A stretch of 64,000 nucleotides of DNA from Lactobacillaceae bacterium (GTDB taxonomy: Bacteria > Bacillota > Bacilli > Lactobacillales > Lactobacillaceae). Both the position numbers and the translations under genes were made by a program. Location of the stretch: contig JAITPD010000010.1 of NCBI GenBank assembly GCA_031289615.1, positions 1 to 64,000 on the forward strand. Direction: 5' to 3'. The stretch's first letter is position 1, and each line of letters begins with the position of its first letter. A model generated the notes under the pieces. The model saw nothing but the letters and a program-made list of their open reading frames with translations, had not been told where the DNA came from and did not search any database. Positions 30,071-40,058 of the stretch are shown here, one piece after another.

Positions 30071-32308
30071 TTACTTAAACGCTCGCTTCACTTCATCAAT
30101 GTCCTTCACATTTTTAACCGAATCCATCACTCGTTCAAGTTGATCAAGATCTTTAACACCAACAGTCATCGAAACAACCGCGTGATTATTGTGATCAACG
30201 CGCCCATTGATTGAACTAACTGTTTTAGTTTGATTGCCAACAATTCGAATAATGTCGTTCAAGAACTTTGACCGGTTTTCACCAGTAATAATCAAATCAG
30301 CATTATATTCACGCTTTGAATTACCTTGTGGCTCTTCCCACGCAACATCAACAAGCCGTTCGCCCAGTTCATTCGCAGCTGCTAAGTTCGGGCACCCAAC
30401 TCGATGAACTGAAACGCCCCGGCCCTTTGTAATGTAACCCACGACCTCATCACCAGGCACTGGCGTACAACATTGACCAAGACGCACCAACATTGAGTCA
30501 ATTCCTTGAATCAAAATTGGATCATCACCCTTTTTACGGCGGGTTCCTTTATTTTGCGGATTTGTATTTCCAACCGTTTCGTGACCTTCAAAGATCGACT
30601 TCTGTTCCTCAGCTAATCGCAGCTCTTCCATCTTGGCACGAATTTCTTCTGTGAATTTATTAGAAACTCCTTGCGCTGACAATTCACCAAAACCAATTGA
30701 CGCATACAAGTCATCAACTGAATGATAGTGCAATTTATCCATCGCCCGTTCAGCATTAGCAGGAGCCATCAATACTTCTGCATCAAATCCCTGCGCATTG
30801 AGGTAACTGGCCAATTCTTGCTTTCCGGCACTAATATTTTCATCACGATCTTGCTTTCTAAAATACTGCTTAATTTTATTTCTGGCTCGCCGCGTTTTAA
30901 CTAATTTCAACCAATCACGGTTAGGCTTAGCAGATGAACTGGTGAGAATTTCAACAATATCACCAGTTTTAATCTCGTAGTCCAGAGGTACAATTTTGTC
31001 ATTGATCTTGGCACCTGTCGTCATGTTACCGACATTCGTATGAATACTATATGCCATGTCTAACGGCCCAGCACCTTGCGAAAGCTCAAACACATCACCC
31101 TTAGGCGTAAATGCATAAACCCGATCGACGAATAAATCACTCTTGACCGATTCCATAAAGTCGCCTGAATCACTCGACTCACTTTGCAATTCTAAAATTC
31201 CCTGAATCACATTTAGCGTTTGCTGGTCAGTATTTTGAACATCTGCACCCTTGAAGTTACCTTCTTTATACGCCCAATGTGCAGCGACTCCAAATTCGGC
31301 AATCTCATGCATTTCGTGCGTTCGAATTTGTACTTCTAATGGACGGCCACCAGGACCAATCACAGAAGTGTGCAAAGATTGGTACCCGTTGGCTTTTGGT
31401 AGCGCAATGTAGTCTTTAAACCGGCCCGGCATCGGAGTCCAGTGTGAATGGATCGCTCCTAAGACCGCATAACAGTCACCAACTGTGTTAACAAGCACAC
31501 GAATGGCTAGCAAGTCATAAATTTCATCGAATTCTTTATGCTTGTCGTGCATCTTGCGATAAATTGAGTAAATATGCTTAGGTCGGCCATACACATTTAC
31601 ATTATGCAAATTTAAATCAATAATTGTTTTTTCAATATCGCTAACTGCAGTATCAACAATTTCCAATCGCTCATTGCGTCGTAACTGCATCGACTTTGCA
31701 ATCATGTGATATGCATCATAATCAAGATAACGCAGAGACGTGTCTTCTAGTTCCCACTTGATTGTCATGATTCCTAGACGATCTGCTAGCGGTGCGTATA
31801 TTTCTAATGTTTCCCCCGCAATCCGCTTTTGCTTTTCAGGACTCAATGCTGAAAGCGTACGAATATTGTGCAGGCGATCGGCAAGCTTAACAAAAATCAC
31901 TCGAATATCGTGTGACATCGCAAGCAACAACTTCCGATGATTTTCAGCAAGTCTTTCGGTATCTGACTTGTATTCGATTTTTGAAATCTTTGAAACACCA
32001 TCAACAATCGCCGCGACATCTTTACCAAATTCGCGTTCGACATCGTCAATTTCAGCTGCAGTATCTTCGACGACATCGTGCAGATAACCAGCGATGACGG
32101 TATCTGGATCCATTTTCAAATCCGCTAAAATCCCCGCAACTTGAATTGGATGAACAATGTATGGCTCCCCCGACTTGCGCTTTTGTTCCTGATGTAAATC
32201 ACAGGCGTATTTATAGGCCCGATCTACTTCTGCAATATGCTCATCATTCATGTATGATGCATATAAATCACGTACTTCCGCTTGAGAAAGAACTTTCGCT
32301 TCTGCCAT
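30071..32308 (-). CDS. relA: Bifunctional (p)ppGpp synthetase/hydrolase (RSH)
   Basis: 745 aa; HD domain HDVVEDT, synthetase, TGS and ACT domains. Confidence 0.97.
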   Translation of the reverse strand: MAEAKVLSQAEVRDLYASYMNDEHIAEVDRAYKYACDLHQEQKRKSGEPYIVHPIQVAGILADLKMDPDTVIAGYLHDVVEDTAAEIDDVEREFGKDVAAIVDGVSKISKIEYKSDTERLAENHRKLLLAMSHDIRVIFVKLADRLHNIRTLSALSPEKQKRIAGETLEIYAPLADRLGIMTIKWELEDTSLRYLDYDAYHMIAKSMQLRRNERLEIVDTAVSDIEKTIIDLNLHNVNVYGRPKHIYSIYRKMHDKHKEFDEIYDLLAIRVLVNTVGDCYAVLGAIHSHWTPMPGRFKDYIALPKANGYQSLHTSVIGPGGRPLEVQIRTHEMHEIAEFGVAAHWAYKEGNFKGADVQNTDQQTLNVIQGILELQSESSDSGDFMESVKSDLFVDRVYAFTPKGDVFELSQGAGPLDMAYSIHTNVGNMTTGAKINDKIVPLDYEIKTGDIVEILTSSSAKPNRDWLKLVKTRRARNKIKQYFRKQDRDENISAGKQELASYLNAQGFDAEVLMAPANAERAMDKLHYHSVDDLYASIGFGELSAQGVSNKFTEEIRAKMEELRLAEEQKSIFEGHETVGNTNPQNKGTRRKKGDDPILIQGIDSMLVRLGQCCTPVPGDEVVGYITKGRGVSVHRVGCPNLAAANELGERLVDVAWEEPQGNSKREYNADLIITGENRSKFLNDIIRIVGNQTKTVSSINGRVDHNNHAVVSMTVGVKDLDQLERVMDSVKNVKDIDEVKRAFK

Positions 32309-32462
32309 TTTATAATCCTTAGTTTATCGATATAGTGCCGATTGGGATTTTCACCCGCAGCGCATTACCGGATTTATCCAGATGGACATTTGTTTTAATT
32401 GTACCTTAAAAACCATGATTTACAAAGAGAATCGCCGTGTAATTCAGGGTTTAATGCTAAAT

Positions 32463-35400
32463 TCAATTAATTTTTTTTAAAACGACATTATTAACTCCAA
32501 AAACGGCGCGTAATGCTTCCATAGTTGCATCATCGGCTTTGAGCCACTGTTCACGTGGAAGAGCAACTTTTCTATCATCCTGCTCATAGACAACTAACAC
32601 TGGGTTATCTCCATGATGGACTTGGAAAATCGCTGTCATTTCAGTGTTTACAACATCATTGAATGCAGCCTGTGGCACGCGTAAATACCATTGCCCAACC
32701 TGTTTAGTTGTTGAAACATCATCAGCTTGTTCGACTGGTGCTGGTTTATTTTGTAATAACTGTTGCGCTGAAATAATCTGTTCACTGACAATCTGCAAAT
32801 CTTCACGATCTCGTTGCTGTTCGACATTTCCATAAACGGCAATAATACCTTCGTTTTTAAGTAAATCCTTCACTTGCATATACAACTGTGGGAAAATCGT
32901 CAACGAAATTTTACCAGTTAGGTCAATCGCATCAACAAACGCCATCTGATCACCTTTTTTAGTACGAATCACCTTGACATTATCAATATACAAGATTGTT
33001 TTAACGCGCTTTTGACCTGCTAAAAGATTGGCAACATTGGTATATGAAGATTGGTCGATTGCTTCTAAGACGGTTTCTAAAGGATGACCGCTCAAATAAA
33101 TACCAAGATATTGTCTTTCAAATTCTAAGCGTTCAACTTGCGAAAAATCATCAACCATTCTTATCTTTGGGGTCAAAGACTTAAACAGCGACATTGATTC
33201 ACCTGCCAAGCCAATTGCATCAATGAAGCCCTGCAACGACTCAATAATTGCGCGACGGTTGTTGTTAAATTGATCAAACGCCCCAACATAAGCTAGCGGT
33301 TGCAGTGTATCTACATTTCTAAATTTATTGTCAATACGGCTAATGAAATCACCCAAGTCTTGAAACGCACCATCTGCTTGGCGAGCGGTGATAATATTTT
33401 CACGAAAATCTTTTCGCAGTCCTCGAATGCTGGCCAAGCCCATTTGAATTGCATTTTTAGTAACAGAATAACCTGCCCAACTTGTATTAATGTTTGGGCC
33501 TTTGACCAACACTTGCGCTGCCTTAGCCTCAGAGACGTAACTGCGCACCTTATCTTGATTACTAATTTCAGCATTTAAAACAGCTTTAAAGAAAGCCAAT
33601 GGATAATGGACCTTTAAAAAGGCTAACTGAAAGGCTAATTTTGAGTATGCAACTGAATGTGACCGATTAAACCCATATTCTGCAAATGTTTCAATGTAGC
33701 CATACACCCGTTCTGCTAATCCCTGCGTGTGTCCATTCGCTACTGCACCAGCAATGAACTCAGTCTTGATAGCTGCAATTTTTGTGGCATCTTTTTTTGA
33801 CATGGCCCGGCGCAGCAAATCTGCATCGCCCAAAGAAAAATTAGCAAAACGTTGCGCAACCCGCATTACTTGTTCTTGATAAACAATAATGCCATAAGTT
33901 GGTGCTAAAATATCAGCTACACTTGGATCCAAAATCGTTTGTTCTTCTTGCCCATGTTTACGCGCAATAAACGTTGGAATATTTTGCATTGGTCCTGGAC
34001 GGAAAAGTGCATTGGCTGCTACTAAGTCTTCAAAACGATCCGGTTGCAAACGCCGCAACATATTTTTCATGCCGGCTGATTCAAACTGAAAAACACCATT
34101 TGTTTGACCATCTCGAAACAATTGCAAAGTTGATTGGTCGTCCAAATCAATTTGATTGATATTAAACCCTTCAGTTTCCTTTGCCACTTCATTTAGTGCA
34201 ATATCTAAAATATTTAGATTTGACAGCGCCAAAAAATCCATCTTCAAAAGACCAAGCTCTTCAACCGGGTTCTTAGTGAGCTGAGTCACCAATCTGCCAT
34301 CGTCGCCTAATTGAACTGGAATTGTTTGAACAAGTGGTTCTGCTGATATGACAACACCCGCTGCGTGCAATGAATGATTTCTAGGTAAGCCTTCCAGCTT
34401 TTGGGCCGTTTGTAATAAAATTTTCCCATCGACGGGTAAGTCAATTAACGCATTTTTAAAACGCTGAGACGTTTCAAACGCATCAGCTAAATCTTTGGCA
34501 TCACTAGGAATCGCCTTAGCCAAGGTATCCATCTCGCTCGGCTTCAACCCAAACACACGCGCAACATCCCGAATACTCTGTTTCATTGCCAGTGTTGAAA
34601 ATGTAATAATTTGAGCAACTTGTTCATGACCGTATTTAGTATGCAAATAGTCCAAAACAATTTCGCGTTTGTTGTCAGGAATATCAATATCAATATCAGG
34701 CATCTGAGCTCGTTCAGGATTCAAAAAACGCTCAAACAACAAATCGTATTGAATCGGATCAACATCTGTAATTTGTAAGGCGAAAGCAACTAGTGATCCA
34801 GCGGCAGAACCCCGTCCCGGACCTGTCCGAATGGCGTTACGATGTGCAAAATCAATCACATCCCACACAATCAAAAAGTATTCATTAAAGCCTAGCTCGT
34901 CAATAATCTGCAATTCTTCAGCAAGTCTGCTTTGATAATTTTCAAAAGTCTGAGCCCCGTCATGTAGGCGAATCCTCAACCCTTTTTCAGCCAACTGGTG
35001 TAGATAATCTTTGGCAGATAATCCCTGTGAATTGGTAAAAGGTGGCAAGGCAATCGCTGTTTTTACCACTTCAAATTGCGAATGTTTTGCTAGCCAGTCA
35101 GTATTTTGAGCAGCCTCAGATAATCCCTTTGCATTATAAGCATTAGCCCATAAATCGTTTTGTTGCAGGTAACTCAGCCCCGGTTCGCGCATTGAAAGAC
35201 CTAAATTAACAATCGTCTCCCCTTGTGCAATCTTTTGCAGAACCCTTTGTGCAAACTGATCTTCTGGGTCAAGATAACTAACTTCGTCAAAGGCAATTAA
35301 TTTAGTTCCAGTTTGCACACTGAGCTGTTTTAAATTTTGTAAGGTAGCGTCATTCATCTGCAAATTCACACCCAAAAGAGTATGATCAGAAGAAATATAT

Positions 35401-35849
35401 TGGTGTAATTCTTGTAAGAATTGCGCACCATTTTCCGCATTGCTCATCATAATCAGTGATAATTCACTCACTGGCGGAATCACCAAATAAAGCCCGCCCA
35501 GAAGCTCCTTCAAATCCGCAAATTCAAGTAAATCTGCAGCCTGAGTTGTTTTAATCAAGCTCGAAATTTTTAATAAATGATGATAACCTTGTTGATTTTC
35601 GACATACAAAGCAACCGGAAAATCCATGGCGTGGTTCAAGAGTCCTTTTAAATGAATCGTCAATCCCAAAACTGGCTTAATTTCGTTTTTTAGCGCAAAT
35701 CGATTAAACTCATCCATCGCATACAAAACAGATTCATCCGCAATCCCGACTGCTTGATACCCACGTTCTTTCGCCTTACTTACAAGATTTTGGGGAAGCA
35801 TCGGGCTTTGCAATAAACTATATGCACTACGAACGTTTAATGGAACCAT
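32463..35849 (-). CDS. dnaE: DNA polymerase III subunit alpha
   Basis: 1128 aa; GPGRGSAAGSLVAFALQITDVDPIQYDLLFERFLNPERAQMPDIDID. Confidence 0.98.
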   Translation of the reverse strand: MVPLNVRSAYSLLQSPMLPQNLVSKAKERGYQAVGIADESVLYAMDEFNRFALKNEIKPVLGLTIHLKGLLNHAMDFPVALYVENQQGYHHLLKISSLIKTTQAADLLEFADLKELLGGLYLVIPPVSELSLIMMSNAENGAQFLQELHQYISSDHTLLGVNLQMNDATLQNLKQLSVQTGTKLIAFDEVSYLDPEDQFAQRVLQKIAQGETIVNLGLSMREPGLSYLQQNDLWANAYNAKGLSEAAQNTDWLAKHSQFEVVKTAIALPPFTNSQGLSAKDYLHQLAEKGLRIRLHDGAQTFENYQSRLAEELQIIDELGFNEYFLIVWDVIDFAHRNAIRTGPGRGSAAGSLVAFALQITDVDPIQYDLLFERFLNPERAQMPDIDIDIPDNKREIVLDYLHTKYGHEQVAQIITFSTLAMKQSIRDVARVFGLKPSEMDTLAKAIPSDAKDLADAFETSQRFKNALIDLPVDGKILLQTAQKLEGLPRNHSLHAAGVVISAEPLVQTIPVQLGDDGRLVTQLTKNPVEELGLLKMDFLALSNLNILDIALNEVAKETEGFNINQIDLDDQSTLQLFRDGQTNGVFQFESAGMKNMLRRLQPDRFEDLVAANALFRPGPMQNIPTFIARKHGQEEQTILDPSVADILAPTYGIIVYQEQVMRVAQRFANFSLGDADLLRRAMSKKDATKIAAIKTEFIAGAVANGHTQGLAERVYGYIETFAEYGFNRSHSVAYSKLAFQLAFLKVHYPLAFFKAVLNAEISNQDKVRSYVSEAKAAQVLVKGPNINTSWAGYSVTKNAIQMGLASIRGLRKDFRENIITARQADGAFQDLGDFISRIDNKFRNVDTLQPLAYVGAFDQFNNNRRAIIESLQGFIDAIGLAGESMSLFKSLTPKIRMVDDFSQVERLEFERQYLGIYLSGHPLETVLEAIDQSSYTNVANLLAGQKRVKTILYIDNVKVIRTKKGDQMAFVDAIDLTGKISLTIFPQLYMQVKDLLKNEGIIAVYGNVEQQRDREDLQIVSEQIISAQQLLQNKPAPVEQADDVSTTKQVGQWYLRVPQAAFNDVVNTEMTAIFQVHHGDNPVLVVYEQDDRKVALPREQWLKADDATMEALRAVFGVNNVVLKKIN

Positions 35850-35988
35850 CAGACTTCTCCTTTCTTGTAAATTAGTTTTAACTTAATTATATTATACCGT
35901 ACTTTGCTGAATTTAGCCTAGCATTTTTGGCAAAAAGAAAACCAAGAAAAATTACAGCAATCTTTGCAATTTTTCTTAGCCTTAATGT

Positions 35989-36195
35989 TTAATCTTCTTC
36001 ATCTTCTGTGACAGTCACTTTAGGTGCATTTGATTTTGAAATAAAGTATGCTCCAATTGCCCCTAGTGAGCCTGCAAATAAGGCCACAACAACAGTCTGT
36101 GTGTAATCGGCTTGTACGTTTTGCAAGGCACTACCGATGTATCCAATCACTGCTCCAAGAACAGCGGTCCAAAAGAACGTTACAATGTATCGCAT
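35989..36195 (-). CDS. DUF2929 family small membrane protein
   Basis: MRYIVTFFWTAVLGAVIGYIGSALQ...; start corrected from 36231. Confidence 0.8.
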   Translation of the reverse strand: MRYIVTFFWTAVLGAVIGYIGSALQNVQADYTQTVVVALFAGSLGAIGAYFISKSNAPKVTVTEDEED

Positions 36196-36280
36196 GATTA
36201 ATATCTCCACTGGTTTAATATATAATTCCATTTTACGCCTTTAAAAGCTATCTGTCACATCTCAGTTCACCAAAATAATT

Positions 36281-36781
36281 TTAACGGCGCGTAAATTTAA
36301 CCACTTCATAGTCAAAATCGTTGTCATCATCGGCACTTCCTGTTGCAAAACTAGTGCCTTCCCAGATAGTTTTATCAATTGGCTCCATCAAAACATCACC
36401 GTGAAAATCAGTATCTAAATATGTGACATATAAAATATCAGCATCCGTTAAATATGATTGATAAATTCCCTTTCCACCAATAACTGCCAATTTTTTACCA
36501 GCATCATCCGCGATTTTCTCAGCTTCAGCCTTGCTATAAACCTTTTGGAAACCCTCTGGCACAACCAAATCTTTGTCATGCGTCAAAACCAAGTTAATCC
36601 GGTTTGGCAAAGCATGCCCATGAAAGGCAATCATTGTATTGCGGCCCATTACAACTACTTGCTGAGTTGTTTGTTGGCGAAAGAATTTCATGTCAGCCTT
36701 TTCTTGCCAAGGAATTTCACCGTTATTTGCAATTGTACCGTTATTGGTTTGCGCCCAAATTAAAATCTTCTCTGCCATCAT
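36281..36781 (-). CDS. dfrA: Dihydrofolate reductase
   Basis: 166 aa; IWAQTNNGTIANNGEIPWQEKADMKFFRQQT, VVMGRNT. Confidence 0.95.
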   Translation of the reverse strand: MMAEKILIWAQTNNGTIANNGEIPWQEKADMKFFRQQTTQQVVVMGRNTMIAFHGHALPNRINLVLTHDKDLVVPEGFQKVYSKAEAEKIADDAGKKLAVIGGKGIYQSYLTDADILYVTYLDTDFHGDVLMEPIDKTIWEGTSFATGSADDDNDFDYEVVKFTRR

Positions 36782-36825
36782 TTTCTCCTAAATATTGTGA
36801 AATGGTGTCTAAGCTATAAAATCTG

Positions 36826-38727
36826 TTATGCTCGCTCTGACAATTCTGCCCACCGATCCATCTTGTTTTCTAGTTGCAAATTCGTTTGATCAAGTTGAAC
36901 CTGCAAATCAGCCAATTTACCAAAATCAGCCCCATTCTCATTCATCTCATCCGTAATCTGCTCAACTTGATTCTCTAATTGAGCAATCTCGTCCTCAATA
37001 CCAGCAAATTCTTTTTGTTCTGCATAAGTTAGCTTCTTTTTAGCAGTATCGTCTTTTGCAGGGGTCGGCTGGCTTTGTTCAGCCTTGGTCGCATGAACTT
37101 GCTTTTCCTGATTATCAATTAATGTTGGTGCTCCATGTTGCTCCAAATAACCAGAAAACAGTCCTTCGTAGCGCTCAATCTTTCCTTGGCCATGGAAAAT
37201 CAACAAATGATTCGCCACCTTGTCCAAGAAATAACGATCGTGGGAAACCGTGATTACTGTGCCAGCAAAGTGTTTCAGATAATCTTCTAACACTGTCAAA
37301 GTCCCAATATCTAAATCATTTGTCGGCTCATCTAGCAGTAAAACGTTTGGCTGTTGTAGCAAAAGTTTCAACAAGAACAGACGGCGCTTTTCGCCACCAG
37401 ACAGTTTACGAATGAGCGTGCCATGCATAAAACTTGGAAACAAAAATTGTTCTAATAGCTCAGCCACTGAAACCTTTGCACCGTCTTTATTCGTCACTTC
37501 TTCTGCAACTTCTGACAGATACGCAATGACCCGTTGATCTTCTGGAATTGGCTCGGTCTGTTGCGTGTAATAAGCCATCCGCACTGTTTCGCCAACCTCT
37601 AATTCACCGGCATCAAGTTTAATTTTTCCAGCAATCGCGTTTAGCAGAGTTGACTTACCAGTTCCATTTGGTCCGGTGATTCCAATCCGTTGATTAGCTT
37701 GAATTAATTCATTAAAATGATCCAGAATTACACGGTTCTCAAATTTCAGGTCAGCGTCAATAATGTTAATCACCTTTTTACCAAGTCGCGCTTGTCCTAG
37801 ATTAACTTCAACATCACTATCGACTTGTAGCGTTCCTTGCTTGGCTTCAACCTCAGCGAAACGATTCTCACGCGCCTTTTGTTTCGTCGAACGAGCCCGT
37901 GCAGATGTTCGCATCCAAGCTAATTCTTGCTTGTAGAGTTGTGCGCTTTTATGATCGGCAATCTTGGCAGCTTCAACTCGTTCGGCCTTGGCAAGAACGT
38001 ATTCTTGATAGTTTCCTGTATACTCATACAGTTTTCCAAATGACAACTCAAACACGCGATTGGCGACATTGTCCAAGAAATAACGATCATGCGTCACCGT
38101 CATCACAGCTCCGCGATAATTGGACAAATATTTTTCAAGCCATTCAATTGAATCAAAATCCAAATGATTGGTCGGCTCATCTAGGAGCAATAAATCTGGC
38201 GCCTGAATCAAAACTTGCGCCAACCCCACGCGTTTCCGTTGACCACCAGACAGTGCTGAAACTGGCAAATTTAAGTTGGGCAAATGCAGTTGCGTCAAAA
38301 TTGTCTTAACTTCTGACTCTGCCAGCCACGCGTCTTCTTGCGTCATTTTCTCCTCTAACTTGGTATAGCGATTTAAAATTTTGTCATCTGTAGGATTATT
38401 TGCATATTCATCCAGTGCCGCTTCATAATCACGAATCAACTGAAAAACTGGTTGAGCACCGGCAAAAATGGCATCCATCACTAACTTGTCTTCGTCTAGA
38501 ACTGGGTTTTGAGTCAGATGCCCGATCGTATAATCATTGGGTGTCTCAAGAGATCCTGAATCAGCTGGATTAATTCCAGAAATTGCGTTTAATAACGTGG
38601 TCTTTCCCGCACCATTGACTCCAACAATTCCAACGCGATCGCCCGTTTCGATCAAAAAAGAAACTCCATCCAAAAGCGTTTTTTCACCATAGATACTTTT
38701 TAAATTTGTTGCACGAAATTGCTTCAT
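36826..38727 (-). CDS. ABC-F family ATPase (Uup-like)
   Basis: 633 aa with two ABC domains (GVNGAGKTT, GPNGTGKST, LSGGQRKR, LSGGEKRR) and C-terminal coiled coil. Confidence 0.95.
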   Translation of the reverse strand: MKQFRATNLKSIYGEKTLLDGVSFLIETGDRVGIVGVNGAGKTTLLNAISGINPADSGSLETPNDYTIGHLTQNPVLDEDKLVMDAIFAGAQPVFQLIRDYEAALDEYANNPTDDKILNRYTKLEEKMTQEDAWLAESEVKTILTQLHLPNLNLPVSALSGGQRKRVGLAQVLIQAPDLLLLDEPTNHLDFDSIEWLEKYLSNYRGAVMTVTHDRYFLDNVANRVFELSFGKLYEYTGNYQEYVLAKAERVEAAKIADHKSAQLYKQELAWMRTSARARSTKQKARENRFAEVEAKQGTLQVDSDVEVNLGQARLGKKVINIIDADLKFENRVILDHFNELIQANQRIGITGPNGTGKSTLLNAIAGKIKLDAGELEVGETVRMAYYTQQTEPIPEDQRVIAYLSEVAEEVTNKDGAKVSVAELLEQFLFPSFMHGTLIRKLSGGEKRRLFLLKLLLQQPNVLLLDEPTNDLDIGTLTVLEDYLKHFAGTVITVSHDRYFLDKVANHLLIFHGQGKIERYEGLFSGYLEQHGAPTLIDNQEKQVHATKAEQSQPTPAKDDTAKKKLTYAEQKEFAGIEDEIAQLENQVEQITDEMNENGADFGKLADLQVQLDQTNLQLENKMDRWAELSERA

Positions 38728-38728
38728 T

Positions 38729-39943
38729 TTATTTCTCTTTTTCTGATAGGTCTTTAGCCTTCTCTAACAACAGATCTGCGTTATTTTCAAGCTTCCCATC
38801 AACAACAAGCGCTTCTATTTTTCCAATAATCTTGCCAAAAAGTGGACCTGGCTTTAACCCAAGCTGACTCTGCAGGTCTCTACCGCTGATTTTCAAATCT
38901 TCGCGCCGATGAATTGCTAACTGAGCATAACGTTGCTCTAAATCATTCACATCAACCGTTAACTGGCTCAAGCGCACAACTGCCATAGCATTTTCAAAGG
39001 CGGTTCCAACAGCATATAATTGTGCATTCGTGGCATCTGCTTTACGAAGTTCATTTAAAAATGCGATCGAAGTCTTTGCGACCTGCACTAATTCATTGGC
39101 CTGTTTCCACAGACGCAAGAAAGTTTCTGTATCGTTTGGCGTCAACCCTAGCTCAAAGGCCAACAACGTCCATGCTTCAGTGGCATTGTGCGGTTGATCC
39201 TTTGCTAAAAGTTCTGCATAGCCCCACAAATCAATCTCTACATTGTTCAAACCTGGCATGTACGAATTGAGATGGGTCGAAATTAACTCTAACAAACCAT
39301 ATTGTGCATTGATCCCTTGCAACATCTTTGTAAATTCAGTATTGACCCGTTCAATTGAAATTTTGGCCAGCAATTCTGCATTATCCAAAATCGCTTGCTT
39401 CGTATTTGATTCAATTTTGAAATTCAGTTGAGCTGCGAATCGTACCGCACGCATCATTCTCAAGGCATCTTCATGAAAACGTTCCTCAGGCTTACCAACT
39501 GCACGTAACGTTTTATTTTGCAAATCTGCTAACCCGTCAAAGATGTCAATGATCTCTCCATCACCTTTCAAAGCAAAAGCATTTATCGTAAAATCCCGGC
39601 GCTTCAAGTCTTCTGCCAAAGAACGCACGAATTTAACTTCATCCGGCCGTCGAAAATCTGTATAGGTTGATTCCGTTCGAAAGGTAGTCGTTTCATAACC
39701 ATTTCCATGATCTAAAATCATGACGGTCCCATGATCAATCCCCGTGTCTGCAGTCTTTTTAAAAAGCGCCTTAACTTCTTCGGGATAAGCTGATGTAGCA
39801 ATATCAACATCATGAATTGGTTTTTGCAAAAGGGTGTCACGCACAGATCCGCCCACGAAATAAGCCTCAAAACCAGCCGCCTCTAAAGTCGTAATAATCG
39901 GCAATGCTTCTTGAAATTTAATTGGCAATTTTTCTAATTTCAT
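38729..39943 (-). CDS. cca: CCA tRNA nucleotidyltransferase
   Basis: 404 aa; AYFVGGSVRDTLLQKPIHDVDIATSAYPEEV, RRDFTINAFAL. Confidence 0.97.
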   Translation of the reverse strand: MKLEKLPIKFQEALPIITTLEAAGFEAYFVGGSVRDTLLQKPIHDVDIATSAYPEEVKALFKKTADTGIDHGTVMILDHGNGYETTTFRTESTYTDFRRPDEVKFVRSLAEDLKRRDFTINAFALKGDGEIIDIFDGLADLQNKTLRAVGKPEERFHEDALRMMRAVRFAAQLNFKIESNTKQAILDNAELLAKISIERVNTEFTKMLQGINAQYGLLELISTHLNSYMPGLNNVEIDLWGYAELLAKDQPHNATEAWTLLAFELGLTPNDTETFLRLWKQANELVQVAKTSIAFLNELRKADATNAQLYAVGTAFENAMAVVRLSQLTVDVNDLEQRYAQLAIHRREDLKISGRDLQSQLGLKPGPLFGKIIGKIEALVVDGKLENNADLLLEKAKDLSEKEK

Positions 39944-40058
39944 GACTCTCCTCTATTCCGCTTTCTTCGCAAACAATTCTTCTACAACTATTATAACAAG
40001 TGGCACCAATAAAATTTTATACAACCAGTTTCTTTTCCGTGAAACTTTTCCTTCACTT

